DNA of 64,000 bases from Clavaria fumosa (GCA_951802425.1 OX637802.1:434001-498000); one strand, 5' to 3'; numbered from the stretch's first letter, positions 20,519-32,567 are shown. The notes: a model not told the origin generated them from the sequence alone. Numbers and translations: made by a program.

Positions 20519-23500
20519 GTATCCCAACCATTTCACCAAGTACTTCACCCCATGCCCCACCTTCTTGACATCAAGGATTTCCTCCACATCATACTCCAGG
20601 TGGTCATCAGCAATTGTAGGGGGTGGAGGGGGAGGCAGGTTCTGAGAAGGGAAGGAAGGGGGATGGTATGGTGCAACAACAGTTCATTGAAGACTCAGTG
20701 GATGCACCAGGCCCGGGGGAGCTTGAGGCAATACCCAGCAGGTCCCACCTTCTCCTCGACTGTGAAGGGGCCTGCTTGCTTGTTGTCAAGCTTTTTAGAG
20801 GGCTGGTCCATCTTTAAGTTCCTAGTGTCCAGCCAGACCAGATCTCCCTCAGAGTACTCCCAACTCAGGTGCTTCCCCTTATCATAGCTCTTCTTCATTG
20901 CTGCTGCCGCTTTCTCCATCACCTCCTTGGCTGCTCTTCAGGACTCCGTGAGCTTAGCCATCCACTCGTCTGCTGCTTGGTTTACCTCTGAAGGTGGGCG
21001 GAGTCCCCCATTCCATGGGTGCCAGCCATAGTTGAGGAAGAAGGGTGTCTGCCCTGTTGCTGAGTGCTCACAGTTGTTAAGGGCGAATTCCGCTGTTGAC
21101 AACCACTCAGCCCAGTCATCCTGGAGGTGATCCACATAGGCCCGGAGATAGATCTCCATCTCCTGGTTTGCCCGTTCTGTCTGTCCATCAGTCTGCGGAT
21201 GAAAGGCTGTACTTGGATTTGCCTTTACCCAGATCATGGAGTAGAACTCCTTCATGAAGCAGGACATGAACTGGGAGCCTTGGTCACTCACAACCTTGTG
21301 AGGGACTCCATGGTCATGAAACACTTGATCTCGGAGGAGGCGCGCCACTCCAAGTCCTGTGAGATCAAGCCCAATCACATCGAGCAGTGTCCATTTTGTG
21401 AACTTGTTGACAATGACAAGGATGGCATTATGTCCATGGGAGAGGGGGAGGGGACCAACTATGTCCCATGAGATCACTGACCAGGGACCATTGGGAACAG
21501 GGTGTGGGTGGAGTGGGGCTGCATGCTTGGTATGGTCAGGCTTGGTTCGCTGGCATGTCTCACACCCCTGAGCATACCAATCTGCATCCTTCACCATATC
21601 TGGCCACCAATAAGCCTTCACTAGTGCTGCTCTCAACTTCTGGGGCCCAGGGTGTCCAGCAGCAGGGAGGTCATGCTTGAATTTGAGGACAGCCTCACAA
21701 GCTCCCAGGGGGACCCAAGTGACTATCCCCTTTCGCCAGAGTCCAGCATGATCTCGCGTCCACTCATCATCAAGCTCCTCTGGCTTCTGTATGTGTACCG
21801 CACTATTTTTCTGGAGTAGTGTCTCCATTTCTGATGTGAATGACATGCAGACTTCCGTTTCCAGAAAAACCTGCACCAGTGCATCCTCCTCCACCATCTC
21901 TCCATAGTCCAGTCTCTGGGAGAGTGCATCTGCCTTTGTATTCAACTTGCCAGTGTGATACTTTATCTCAAAGTCAAAACACTGGAGCTCCCCAACCCAA
22001 TGGACCTGCCTCAGCTTCAACTTCTGAGGCTTCCGGAAGTACTGAAGGTTCACATGGTCTGTCCAGATCTCAATCATCTCATCTGCTCCAATGAGGTATG
22101 CCCACCACTCATGAAGTGCCCAAATCACAGCCAAGAACTCTTTGTCATACACATCATAGTTCTTTTCAGCTGCAGTGAGGGCCTTGGAGATGTAGTCCAC
22201 AACTCTCCAGGTCCCATCCATCTGCTGCTGTGAAAGGACTCCACCAGTTGCCAAGTTACTTGCATCTGTCTCTACCTTCCATCTCCCTTTGTCTTGTGGC
22301 AGAGCCAAGACCAGGGCCAATATGAGTGCCAGGCAGAGATCTTGGAAGGCTGCTTCCTCCTCCTCCTCCCATTTCTATGGAACCTTCCCAGTCAGCTGGA
22401 AGAGTGGCTTTGCTTGGGCAGAAAGATTTGGGATGTGCTGGTGGAGGTAGTTCAACATCCCATTGAACTTCTGGACATCCTTCACATTCCTAGGATGTGG
22501 CCAATCTTGGACTGCTGCACCCTTGGCTGGGTCATGCTCTAGCTGGTTGTGAGAGATCTTCATCCCCAGGAAGATGATCTCACTCTTCTCAAACTCGCAT
22601 TTACTGAGTTTGAGACACAACCCATTCTCTCCAAACTTCCTCAAGACCTGATCCATCCAATACCGGTGTGTTGCCAAATCCTCTGCAAACACAATGACAT
22701 CATCCACATATGCTCAGACATGCCCTCCTGCAATCTCCTCCCTCAGCACATGGTTCATGAAATGTTGGAAGGTGGCTGGTGCGTTCTGCAGTCCAAACCA
22801 CATGACAGCTGGTTCAAAGAGTCCATGAGGTGTCAAGAAGGTGCAGCAGTGCTGGTGCTCTGGCCAGACCTGCATGGATGGGAAACCTCCCTTCGCATCA
22901 ATCTTAGAGTAGATTGATGCTCCCTTAAGCACATCCACTGTGTCTCAGATGCAGGGGAGGGGGTACTTGTCCTTGATCAGGTGTGCATTCAGCCTCAAGT
23001 AGTTGATAATCGGCTGCAGCTTGTCCTTCTCATGTTTGAAGAAGAAGGGGCTGGCATACAGAGATTTTGAGGGCTGGATTCGTCCAGAAGCAAGCTGCTC
23101 ATCCACCCAACAGTTCATCTCCACCATCTCCTCCCTTGTCAGTGAGTATAGCTTGGAAGAGAGGTGCTCAGGGTCCTTTTTGAACTTGATCTTAATATCA
23201 AAGTCCAGTTGGGAGTGGGGAAGTTCATCCCACTTTTTTTGCCCACTCCAGGTCCATGAAGCAGTTGGTGCATCCTGAGTTGACAAGGGCCTTCATTGTA
23301 GCCCCCTTGCCAGTGCTGAGAGCCTCCAAGTGCACCTGAATGGCTAGCTCTCATGGCACACATTTCCCCACTTCTGGCTGCACCATGGTTGGGTGCTCTG
23401 CCAGCCTCACTTCCTCCTTCACCTCAGCCCCAATTCAGGTATGTCTCCACTGCAAGATAGTATATCAGGGTATACTTGCAGCAGGCACAGGGACAGAAAG

Positions 23501-24356
23501 GGGGCTGGCACAGTTCTTCTCCCCAGTGGGAGTCCTCCTCTCTCTCTCATACAGCTCTATGCAGGCTCAGAGCCACACAATCTCTTTCTCATATTCCTCT
23601 GCCATTTGGGGGGCACATGGTACTGCATGGGTTTGGGCCCTTGGGACCTGCAGATGTATATCAGGCAGGGGGCAGAATCAGACAGCATGGCCAGTCTGGT
23701 GGCATCAGAAACAACATCTCTCATCAACAGGGGCCCATCCTCAGGCCATGGCCACATCCAGAGGTCATGGAAAGGTCACGTCAGGTTGTGGTAGGGTCAC
23801 CACAGGTCTTGCAGAGGTCATGGTGGGTCGTGGTATCTGTTCCATGAGTATCCCATCCAGTCATCTTTGCTGGGCATCAAGTCTTTCTGTCAGCATCCTC
23901 CATTCTCTATAAGTCTCTGGCATTGGGGAGACACCATAGATTCTCTCCACCAACCTCCTACTCAGGTTCAACTCCAGCCAATGGACTAGGACTCCTGAGT
24001 CCTTCTCTGCACTCAACTCCGCCCATCAGAACAGTGTCTCAAATTTCGCGAAGAACTCCAGTGCCATTGTGGCACCCTGTTTCAACCCAGCAATATCTGC
24101 AAGGGCTGTTGCACAGTTGTTTGGGTCATCGAATGCTTGCTTCATCTCCTCCACAAACTCTGCCCAGGTTCCGGCCTCGCCACTACCCAGGATCTCTTCT
24201 GCCTTCATATTCACCCATTCTGCAGCAAATCCATCTCCAACAATTTTGCTCAGAGCAAAGAGGACCTTCACCAGGTCCACAGCATAGGTAGTCGGGTTTG
24301 CCATAAACAGGAGGCAAAGGGATCAGAGGAATGTACAGAAGTTCCTTTTCTGCCCA
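20519..24356 (-). pseudogene. Gypsy copy D gag-pol, decayed and 5'-truncated
   Basis: Read leftward from 24356 it begins inside gag (after DGQKRNF), then zinc knuckle, protease, RT, RNase H, integrase and part of the chromodomain, continuing at 14948. Frames are broken: TGA replaces CGA or CGG at 20940-20938 (integrase C-terminus), near 22710 (in VRAYVDD) and near 22940 (IRDTVDV), with frameshifts around the RT/RNase H joint and protease. The 5' leader and 5' LTR are missing. It was present before copy A inserted into it. Confidence 0.9.
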
Positions 24357-24448
24357 CCTTGAACTGGACCAGGGTCCAGTTCAGCAAAGGTTCAGGTTCG
24401 AACCTTGGTCCGGAACTGGACTGTGGCCACACTACATCCCAGAGGCTT
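24357..24448. repeat. GGTTC/CCAGTTC self-complementary repeat
   Basis: Made of CTGGACC, CAGTTC and GGTTC strings and their complements, similar in style to 55600-55890. It marks the break where copy D was truncated. Confidence 0.5.
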
Positions 24449-24595
24449 GTCCTAAGCCATGCAGCTCAACAGGACTGGGAATTACATCAAATAGATGTGA
24501 AGGGAGCTTACCTGAATGCCAGGCTGAATGAGACGATCTATATCAAGCCACCACACAGTTATTTGAAACCAGAAGATGAAGTAAGCATAGAATAG
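24449..24595 (+). pseudogene. Ty1/copia RT fragment
   Basis: Translates to DWELHQIDVKGAYLNARLNE followed by TIYIKPPH, the conserved N-terminal block of copia RT that includes the first catalytic aspartate. Only about 45 codons remain. Confidence 0.75.
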
Positions 24596-24710
24596 GAAGA
24601 TAAGTGTCTTTTGGAGAAGGGACCAAGTAGGTAGAGCGAAGCGTCAGGAAGGCATGAAAAAAGCATCCGGTTAAGTGTCTGAGTGCGTTTTTTTATTTTA
24701 TTTTAATTTT

Positions 24711-25184
24711 TTACACAAGTGGTAGAGCCGCAGGCGATGCGGCCTGTGCGACCTGGTTCTCAGTCCTGTTGCCCAGTATGAGGACATGCAGGAGGAAAGG
24801 GTTCTTCCTTATGTAGCGTTTGAAGGCATCCGAAGACCACCTTCCAGCTGCTGGATCAGCTCGGGTGCCATGCCCTCTTCTGCCAGGGCCGTTGCACTGC
24901 CCGCACGAAGCGAGTGACCCGCGATGTCTGGTGGGAAAAGAGCCCGTAGATGCACCATGAACCATGACTGAGTTGGCATCGCCCCTGACTCTCACAGCCA
25001 AAGCCACAGGTGCAGGGGGAAGAGAGCATCCCTGGAGCTGATGTAGCATCGCATGGGGGCCAAAGGGTCCGGATGTCCTCCGCAGCCTATCACAACTATC
25101 CTATTCCCCTCAAACAAGTTGTCTCCTTTGAACCTGGGTAGCCACAGGCTGTAACCATCTGTGAGGAAGGAGAAGAGGCATCCA
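24711..25184 (-). pseudogene. Tyrosine recombinase, C-terminal catalytic part
   Basis: Contains DGYSLWLPRFKGDNLFEGN, DPLAPMRCYISSRDALFPL, the HxxR box GHSLRAGSATAL and the tyrosine-bearing GRWSSDAFKRYIRKNP. These residues fit the catalytic domain of DIRS/Ngaro recombinases. The HxxR box and the tyrosine box are in different frames, so a frameshift lies between them near 24855. Confidence 0.82.
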
Positions 25185-25589
25185 TGTAGCCCCATTGTAA
25201 TGTATCCAGTAAATTCCACCCAGATGTGTTATGATGTTTCCTCCCACTTTACATGCTGAGAGTGCATTATAATGCCACTGCCTGTCACCTATAAATGCCT
25301 CTTGCTTGAGATGGCATTATAATGCCCATGTCATTAAAGGCCCTGAGGCCATTATAATGCACACCCTCTGGCACAATGACATTACAATACCCTCATACTT
25401 GACATAGTGGTGGAGAAGCCCAGCCCAACTCAAGCCCAAGCCTGCTATGGTAATATTTGATGAATGTTTGAGCTTATAAGCCCAGCCCAGCTCAAGCCCC
25501 AGCCTACTATGGTAATTGAATCTTATATATTGTTTTAATTTGAGGCCATATTTTGATGTTTATATAAGCTGAATTTCAATATAGAGGCA

Positions 25590-25908
25590 TTTGATGAATG
25601 TTTGTCTGTGTTTGAGCTTATGATAAATGTTTGTCTGCGTTTGAGCTTATGATGAATATTTGTCTTTGTTTGAGCTTATTATAATGCCATCTCAAGCTAG
25701 CTTATTGTAATGTCATTGTGCCAGAGGGTGTGCATTGTAATGGCCTCAGGGCCTTTAATGACATGGGCATTATAATGGCCTCAGGGCCTTTAATGACATG
25801 GGCATTATAATGGCCTCAGGGCCTATAATGACATGGGCATTATAATGGCCTCAGGGTCTTCAATGACATGGGCATTATAATGGCCTCACAAAGCCTTCAA
25901 TGACATAG
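25590..25908. repeat. Tandem 31-bp and 35-bp repeats inside the inverted-repeat element
   Basis: Three units of TTTGTCTGTGTTTGAGCTTA type (about 25590-25680), then about five 35-bp units of CATTATAATGGCCTCAGGGC type (25736-25908). The 35-bp array resumes at 31804-31930, so gypsy B inserted within it. Confidence 0.8.
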
Positions 25909-26212
25909 TGTCAGACTTAGTCTCACGGTTCACACAACTTAACATAAGGTCGATGATGATGATACTAACATAAGGGGAAAAGAGTACAAGTAAGAAAATG
26001 ACGAGGTATATATAGCGAACGGTTCGGGAGTTGCCGGCGTTCCCACGCTCGGACCCCGTGCGTCACGTGATGTGTCCAGGCCCGGGTCACGTGATTTCCC
26101 ATTATGTAATCCACCACCCATTCGGGTCACGTGACTCATCCACAAACTTCCCGCAACTCTTTTGCGATCCTTTCTTGGCCTTTCCGACCTGCTTATGTAA
26201 GCGATTCTGACA
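25909..26212 (-). repeat. 3' LTR of copy B
   Basis: 304 bp, TGTCAGAATC end at 26212 and CTGACA end at 25909 when read on the minus strand. Confidence 0.95.
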
Positions 26213-26223
26213 TCACCCCTCTC

Positions 26224-29200
26224 TTAAGGCTGGGCGTCTCGACCTGCCAACTTTGCCTTGTCAGGGTATTGCTGGAAGAAGTCCCGGAGCAACAGTGCAA
26301 CATTAGTGAGGTTGCGACGAGGTTCCCAGGTGTTCTCCTCTGCAGGGTATCCTAACCACTTCACCAAATACTTCACACCCCGTCCAACCTTCTTGACATC
26401 AAGAATTTCCTCCACCTCATACTCCAAGTGGTCGTCGTCAATTGTGGGGGGCGGGGGTGGAGGCAAGTTCTGGGAGGGGAAAGAGGGAGCAATATATGGG
26501 GTGAGTGGCAACTCATTGAAAACCCGGTGAATGCGCCATGCTCGGGGGAGCTTGAGTCGGTATGCTGCTGGTCCAACCTTCTCTTCGATAGTGAAGGGTC
26601 CAGCCCGCTTGTTGTCAAGCTTCTTGGATGGTCGATCCATTTTCAGGTTCCGGGTATCCAGCCAGACTAAGTCCCCCTTTGAGTATTCACGACTTGGGCG
26701 CTTTCCTTTATCATAGCTAGCCTTCATTGCATCTGCCGCCTTCCCCATTGCATCCCTGGCTGCTCTTCAGGATTCTGTGAGCTTGGCCATCCACTCGTCT
26801 GCTGCAGGGTTCACTTCAGAAGGTGGCCGGATACCACCATTCCAAGGGTGCCAGCCATACTCCAGATAGAAAGGTGTGAATCCAGTGGCTGAGTGCTCAC
26901 GGTTATTGAGCGCGAACTCGGCTGTGGATAGCCACTCTGCCCAATCATCCTGCAGATGGTCAACATAGGCCCGGAGATACACTTCAACCTCCTGATTGAC
27001 CCGCTCTGTCTGTCCATCTGTTTGTGGGTGGAAGGCAGTGCTCGGGTTCGCCTTAACTCCAATCATCCCATAGAACTCCCTCATGAATCTGGACACAAAT
27101 TGGGTTCCCCGGTCACTCACAACTTTCTGCGGGACTCCATGGTCGTGGAAGACCCGGTCTTGAAGGATCCGAGCAGCACCAAGTCCCATGAGGTCAAGGC
27201 CAATAGCTTCGATGAGAGTTCGTTTTGTAAACTTGTCGACAATGACAAGGATCGCATTGTGACCACATGAGAGGGGGAAAGGCCCAACAATGTCCCAAGA
27301 GATGACTGCCCAGGGGCTCTCAGGGACAGGATGCGGATGGAGCGGAGCAGCGCGCCTGGTACGGTCAGGCTTGATTCGTTGGCATGTCTCGCACCCACCT
27401 GCATACCGATTGGAATCCTTCACCATGCCCACCCACCAGTAGGACCTCAGCAGAGCCGCCCTCAGTTTCTGTGGACCAGGGTGCCCTGCAATGGGGAGGT
27501 CATGCTCAAAGGTGAGCACTGCCTCACGTGCTTCTGGGGGCACCCAAGTGATTTCTGCCTTCCGCCAGAGTCCCATCCGATCTCTCGTCCACTCATCATC
27601 AAGCTCCTCCGGCTTCTGCACATATACCACGCTGTTTTTCTGGAGTAGCGTCTCCATCTCCGATGTGAACGATGTGCGGGTCTCAGCCTCTGGGAAGACC
27701 TGTACTGGTGCATCCTCCTCCACCATCTCTCCATAATCTGGCCTCCATGAGAGTGCATCAGCTTTCGTGTTTGACTTCCCAGTATGGTACTTGATCTCGA
27801 AGTCAAAGCACTGGAGCTCTCCAACCCAACGGACCTGCCTCGGTTTCAACTTCTGGGGCTTCCGGAAGTACTGGAGGTTAGCATGGTCCGTCCAGATTTC
27901 GATAGTCTCTTCCACCCCAATCAGGTAAGCCCGCCACTCGCGTAGTGCCCGGATTACAGCCAGGAACTCCTTGTCGTACACATTGTAATTCTTCTCAGCT
28001 GCAGTGAGGGCTTTGGAGATGTAGTCTACAACTCTCCAAGTCCCATCCACCTGCTGCTGTGAGAGAACTCCTCCAGTGGCCAAGTTGCTTGCATCCGTTT
28101 CTACCTTCCATCTCCCTTTGTCTTGTGGTAGAGCCAAGACTGGGGCTGATACTAGTGCCAGGCGGAGATCTTGGAAGGCTGCTTCCTCCTCCTCCTCCCA
28201 TCTCCACGGGACTTTCCCTGTCAGCCGGAAGAGTGGTTTTGCCCAGGCAGAGAGGTTCGGGATGTGCCAGTGGAGGTAGTTCAGCATCCCGTTGAATCTC
28301 TGTACCTCTTTCACATTTTTCGGTCTGGGCCAGTTACGGATCGCCGTGCCTTTAGCTGGGTCATGCTCTAGACGGTTGTGGGAGATCTTCATCCCCAGGA
28401 AGAAAACCTCACTCTTCTCGAACTCGCACTTGCTGAGTCTGAGACACAGGCCATTCTCCCCAAACTTCTTCAAGACCCGATCTATCCAATACCGATGTGT
28501 AGCCAAATCCTCTGCAAACACTATAACATCATCGACATAGGCTCGGACATGCCCCCCTGCAATCTCTTCTCTCAACACATGGTTCATGAAGCGCTGGAAG
28601 GTGGCAGGCGCATTCTGCAGCCCAAACCACATAACTGCTGGTTCGAAGAGTCCACAAGGCGTTAGGAAGGCACAGCGGTGCTGATGTTCTGGCCAGACTT
28701 GCATCGATGGGAAACCTCCTTTTGCATCAATCTTGGAATAGATGGTCGCCCCCTTTAACACATCCACAGTGTCTCGTATGAGGGGGAGGGGGTACTTGTC
28801 TTTGATTAGATACGAGTTCAGCCTAGAGTAATCGATGATCGGCCGCAGCTTGTCCTTCTCACGTTTGAAGAAGAAGGGGCTCGTGTACAGGGACTTCGAA
28901 GGTCGGATTCGTCCAGAAGCTAGCTGCTCATCCACCCAGCGATTCATTTCCACCATCTCTTCTCACGTCAGAGAGTATAGCTTAGAGGAGAGGTGTCCAG
29001 GGTCTGTTTTAAACTTGATTTTGATATCAAAGTCAGGGTGGGAGTGGGGGAGCTCATCCCACTTTGCTTCACTAAAAACCAAAGGGTAGTGGCTAGGCCA
29101 ATCAGGGGTAGGGCCAGTGTTGGGAAAGCGGGTGTCTGGGATACTGGCCGAGGCCAGGGTACTTGCTTTTGGTGGAACTGAGGGTCGAACAGGAGACCGG

Positions 29201-29847
29201 TGGCTGTGTGGGGAGGAGGCACAGGTGTTGGGGCAGCGGGTGAGCCTTACTTCAGCTTTCACCCAGTCAATCTCTGGATTATGACGCTTTAGCCAATCAT
29301 GCCCAAGGATCGCTGTGTGGGACTGAGTCTTCCCTAGCAGGAAGTGGATCCGCTCCTGGTGGTCGCCAACCGTCACAAGCAGCTCCATCCCATACCGGAT
29401 CTTACCATCTCTGTTCTGTGTTCCATCCACATTATACATGGTGATTGGATTCAGCAAGGGAGATGGTTCCAATCCCACTTTTTTCGCCCACTCCAAGTCC
29501 ATAAAGCAGTTGGTGCAGCCTGAGTCGACAAGGGCTTTCGTAGTTGCCCCTTTGCCAGTGCTGAGAGCCTCCAGGTGCACCTGGATGGAGAGCTCTCGGG
29601 GCATACGCAATAGGGTGTCCTTCAGCACCTCTGCAAGGTGCTTTGTTGGCTCCACTTGGCTGCTAGTCCCCTTTTCTCTTTTCAGTATTTCACTTTTAGC
29701 GGTTTCCGTTTCCGCTTTGTCCTTCACCTCAGCCCCAATCCGGGTGTGTCTCCGCTGCAAGATAGTGTATTTTGGGATACTAGCTGCGGGTACAGGGACG
29801 GGAGGGGGGCTGGGATATCTACTCCTGAGACTCCAGTTCGGACTCAC
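26224..29847 (-). pseudogene. Pol of chromovirus B, two premature stops
   Basis: The frame carries protease VDSGCTNCF, RT YVDD, RNase H, integrase, GPF and chromodomain to TAA 26226-26224. It is interrupted by TGA at 28965-28963 (before the EEMVEMNRWVDEQL block at the RT N-terminus) and TGA at 26769-26767 (CGA in copies A, C and E). It starts in a different frame from gag; see the gag entry. Confidence 0.93.
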
Positions 29848-30845
29848 TGGGTCTCGTCTCCAAAATCTGGCTCCTCAACAGGAGCCCTCTTCTCTCTCTC
29901 GAGCAAATCCAGGCGGTCTCGGAGCAGTGTGATCTCGTTCTCATAGTCCTCTGCACTACGTACCTGGCTTTCCACGGTGCGGACCTGCGGCCTCGGGATC
30001 TGCGGACATGTGTCCTGGAGCTGGCAATCTCTCACCATGTGACCAGCTTGGCCACATCGGAAGCAGGTGCGCAACACTCCAGGGGCACGGGCACAATCCA
30101 CCACCATGGCATCACCGGCATTGGTGGGACGCGGCATGGTGGGAGGGGCAGGGGTGTGGCCCAGAGGCTGGGCCAGGAAGGGACGGGGGGCTGGGGCGAA
30201 GCGGGTTTGTTGAGGGAGGGGGCGGCTGGTTGCAGGCAGAGCTGGACACACAGAGTTCTGCTGTGCGATGACTCCATCGAGGCGACGCTGCTGAGCATCT
30301 AGCTTTTCGGCAAGTGCCTTCCACTGCACATAGGTCTCTGGCATTGGTGAAACACCATAGACCTTTCCCACTAGCCTCCTGCTCAGATTCGACTCCAGCC
30401 AATGGACCAGGATGTCCGAATCGGCCACTTCTGTCATCCCCGCTCTTCGGAACATCATTTCGAACTTTGCGAAGAACTCGGGTGCTGTCATGACACCCTG
30501 TTTCAACCTCGCAATGTCTGCGAGGGCAGTCGCACGGTCGTTCGGGTCATCAAACGCTCGCTTCATCTCTTCCACAAATTCTGCCCAGGTTCCAACCTCA
30601 TTGTTACCCAGGATTTCCTCTCCCTTCACATTTGCCCATTCTGCAGCAAACCCCTTGCCAGTAATTTTGCTGAGGGTGTAGAGGACCTTTGCCAGGTCCG
30701 TGGCATAGATTATCGGATTCGCCATAAACAGGAGGTGGAGCGACCGGAGGAATGTACGGAAATTTCTTTTTTGCCCATCGAATGGGGTGATGACTAAATC
30801 CAGCCTTGTGGCATGGACTTCAGGCGGGGCGACATGGTCAGCCAT
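29844..30845 (-). CDS. Gag of chromovirus B
   Basis: 333 residues from ATG 30845-30843 (MADHVAPPEV) to a TGA that overlaps the pol frame. Capsid-like region, then zinc knuckle CFRCGQAGHMVRDC. The pol frame is -1 relative to gag. A GTGAGT...CCCAG block of 38 nt at the junction would, if spliced, fuse gag and pol in frame. The gag frame itself is intact. Confidence 0.9.
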   Translation of the reverse strand: MADHVAPPEVHATRLDLVITPFDGQKRNFRTFLRSLHLLFMANPIIYATDLAKVLYTLSKITGKGFAAEWANVKGEEILGNNEVGTWAEFVEEMKRAFDDPNDRATALADIARLKQGVMTAPEFFAKFEMMFRRAGMTEVADSDILVHWLESNLSRRLVGKVYGVSPMPETYVQWKALAEKLDAQQRRLDGVIAQQNSVCPALPATSRPLPQQTRFAPAPRPFLAQPLGHTPAPPTMPRPTNAGDAMVVDCARAPGVLRTCFRCGQAGHMVRDCQLQDTCPQIPRPQVRTVESQVRSAEDYENEITLLRDRLDLLEREKRAPVEEPDFGDETQ

Positions 30846-31486
30846 CACAGACCCTGGTGGTGGTGATGGGGTTTCGGGGACGTTGGTAACGGGGGAATCG
30901 GGGGGGAGCTGGGCTCGACCCGGTCTCGGACGCAGACACTGTAAATAGAATTCCGGGCCTTGGGCACTCAGGATTTCTTCGATCTCTTAGCAGTCCTGTC
31001 CTCTCAGGCTGCTCTCTATGTATCTAGGTACTTATAGAACTCTTATTCTATAAAACTTGTTGCTAGCGTGGGGCCCGAATGGTGTCCCAGGTGGTCACTC
31101 CACAACTCCTAGTGAGTTGCCCGTGTGCCCTTCTGACAATGGTCACAGAGCAAGGGCCCTGTCTACTGGACCAGGAAACTACAGAAAAACTATGTATAGG
31201 GCCTTTCCATGCCCTGTACCCTACACGATTCACTGGTACGTAGCTGTAAAGCAAAGTTCCAGGCCTTTGGCACTCGGTGTCTCTTGGGGAGGGTCACAGT
31301 AGACTTCCTCCGGGTCTGGTCACGTGTATCTGCACACAGTAAAAATTTCACATGGTTCTGTTGCACACCGTGGGCAGGGTAAAGAGAAAGAGGATGAGGG
31401 GGATAAGCTGTCACAGAGTGTGACAGTTTGAGATAGGGGTCCAGGCTAGCTGGGTTAGGACATGGGGCTAGGGCGGACAGGGGTTG
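30846..31486 (-). other. Leader of copy B
   Basis: Untranslated leader between 5' LTR and gag, with the duplicated GAGTGCC...TTTACAG block and no convincing conserved protein. Confidence 0.5.
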
Positions 31487-31497
31487 ATGTTAGTATT
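31487..31497 (-). other. Putative self-priming primer binding site, copy B
   Basis: On the minus strand AATACTAACAT, one base after the 5' LTR. Ten bases are complementary to ATGTTAGTAT within the LTR (31561-31552). It has C where the A subfamily has G, and the LTR partner changes with it. Confidence 0.65.
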
Positions 31498-31498
31498 G

Positions 31499-31803
31499 TG
31501 TCAGACTTAGTCTCACGGTTCACACAACTTAACGTAAGGTCGATGATGACGATACTAACATAAGGGGAAAAGAGTACAAGTAAGAAAATGACGAGGTATA
31601 TATAGCGAACGGTTCGGGAGTTGCCGGCGTTCCCACGCTCGGACCCCGTGCGTCACGTGATGTGTCCAGGCCCGGGTCACGTGATTTTCCCATTATGTAA
31701 TCCACCACCCATTCGGGTCACGTGACTCGTCCGCAAACTTCCCGCAACTCTTTCGCGATCCTTTCTTGGCCTTTCCGACCTGCTTATGTAAGCGATCCTG
31801 ACA
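31499..31803 (-). repeat. 5' LTR of copy B
   Basis: 305 bp with three TCACGTGA palindromes and a TATATATA box. Confidence 0.95.
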
Positions 31804-32043
31804 CATAGGCATTATAATGGCCTCACAAAGCCTTTAAGGACATGGGCATTATAATGGCCTCAGGGTCTTCAATGACATGGGCATTATAATGGTCTCAGGG
31901 CCTTTAATGACATGGGCATTATAATGCCATCTCAAGCTAGAGGCTAGAGGGCAGTAGCATTACAATGCACTCTCAGTGTGAAAAGTGGGAGGCAACATCA
32001 TAACGTGTCCAGGTGGAATTTACTGGATACATTACAATGGGGC

Positions 32044-32567
32044 TACAGGGACTGTTGACGTAGTAGTGTGAAGAAGGCCATGTAGGAGATGGCCACGAAG
32101 AAGCTGTTGTCATGTCTCGAGAATGCTGCATATGTGGATGACATGAGGGAGATATCCTCCCATGACAGTGCCTGCTTACGAGTGGTCGCGCAGCCATGAC
32201 GGCAGTATGTGCCTTTGAGGGTCCTAACAATGAGCTGTGAAGTGCGGCTTGCACAGATGTGTGGGTAGTAAGGTTTGAGGAGGCTGCAGATGCTGGAGAG
32301 GTAGGAGTGAGGTAGGAGTTGACAGAAGCTGGCAAGATGAATGACGACTGGTAAGCAATGTAGAGACTAAGGGTGTCGGGCGTAGGGTCTGGCAGCATGG
32401 AATGCATTCTGCAAAAGGTCAAGTATGAGTTGAGTGCACTCATGTACGAGAGTGTCGTGGAGGGGTCGAGGCAGAGTCCCATTAGCGTTGAGCGCTCGCC
32501 TCGCAAGTGCTCGGGGGTCCACAGCGGCCGCAGCGGCTGCCGGGACCGGGGGGGGGGCGATGTTCAT
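32044..32567 (-). pseudogene. Tyrosine recombinase, N-terminal part
   Basis: ATG at 32567 overlaps the RT stop as ATGA. After a frameshift the core-binding domain reads PSTTLSYMSALNSYLTFCR and DTLSLYIAYQSS, then in another frame LLKPYYPHI, RTLKGTYCRHG and ISYMAFFTLLRQQSL, the last carrying the first catalytic arginine. Interrupted at 32043 by the inverted-repeat element. Confidence 0.78.

Larger units (their letters stand above)
25909..31803 (-). mobile_element. Full-length chromovirus copy B
   Basis: 5895 bp, minus orientation. LTRs are 25909-26212 (3') and 31499-31803 (5'), differing at about seven positions including one indel; most are C/T or G/A. The flanking duplication is CATAG (25904-25908 and 31804-31808). 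The putative primer site at 31487-31497 pairs with LTR bases 31552-31561. It is the same subfamily as copy C. Confidence 0.96.
25189..32043. mobile_element. Non-autonomous inverted-repeat element (host of gypsy B)
   Basis: Ends GCCCCATTGTAATG at 25189 and its complement at 32043. The inverted arms stay similar for about 150-190 bp. Flanking TA on both sides (25187-25188, 32044-32045) could be a target duplication, though TGTA/TACA may be part of the repeat. Without gypsy B it is about 960 bp. It has no coding sequence, contains tandem 35-bp units and lies in the recombinase gene. Confidence 0.72.
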
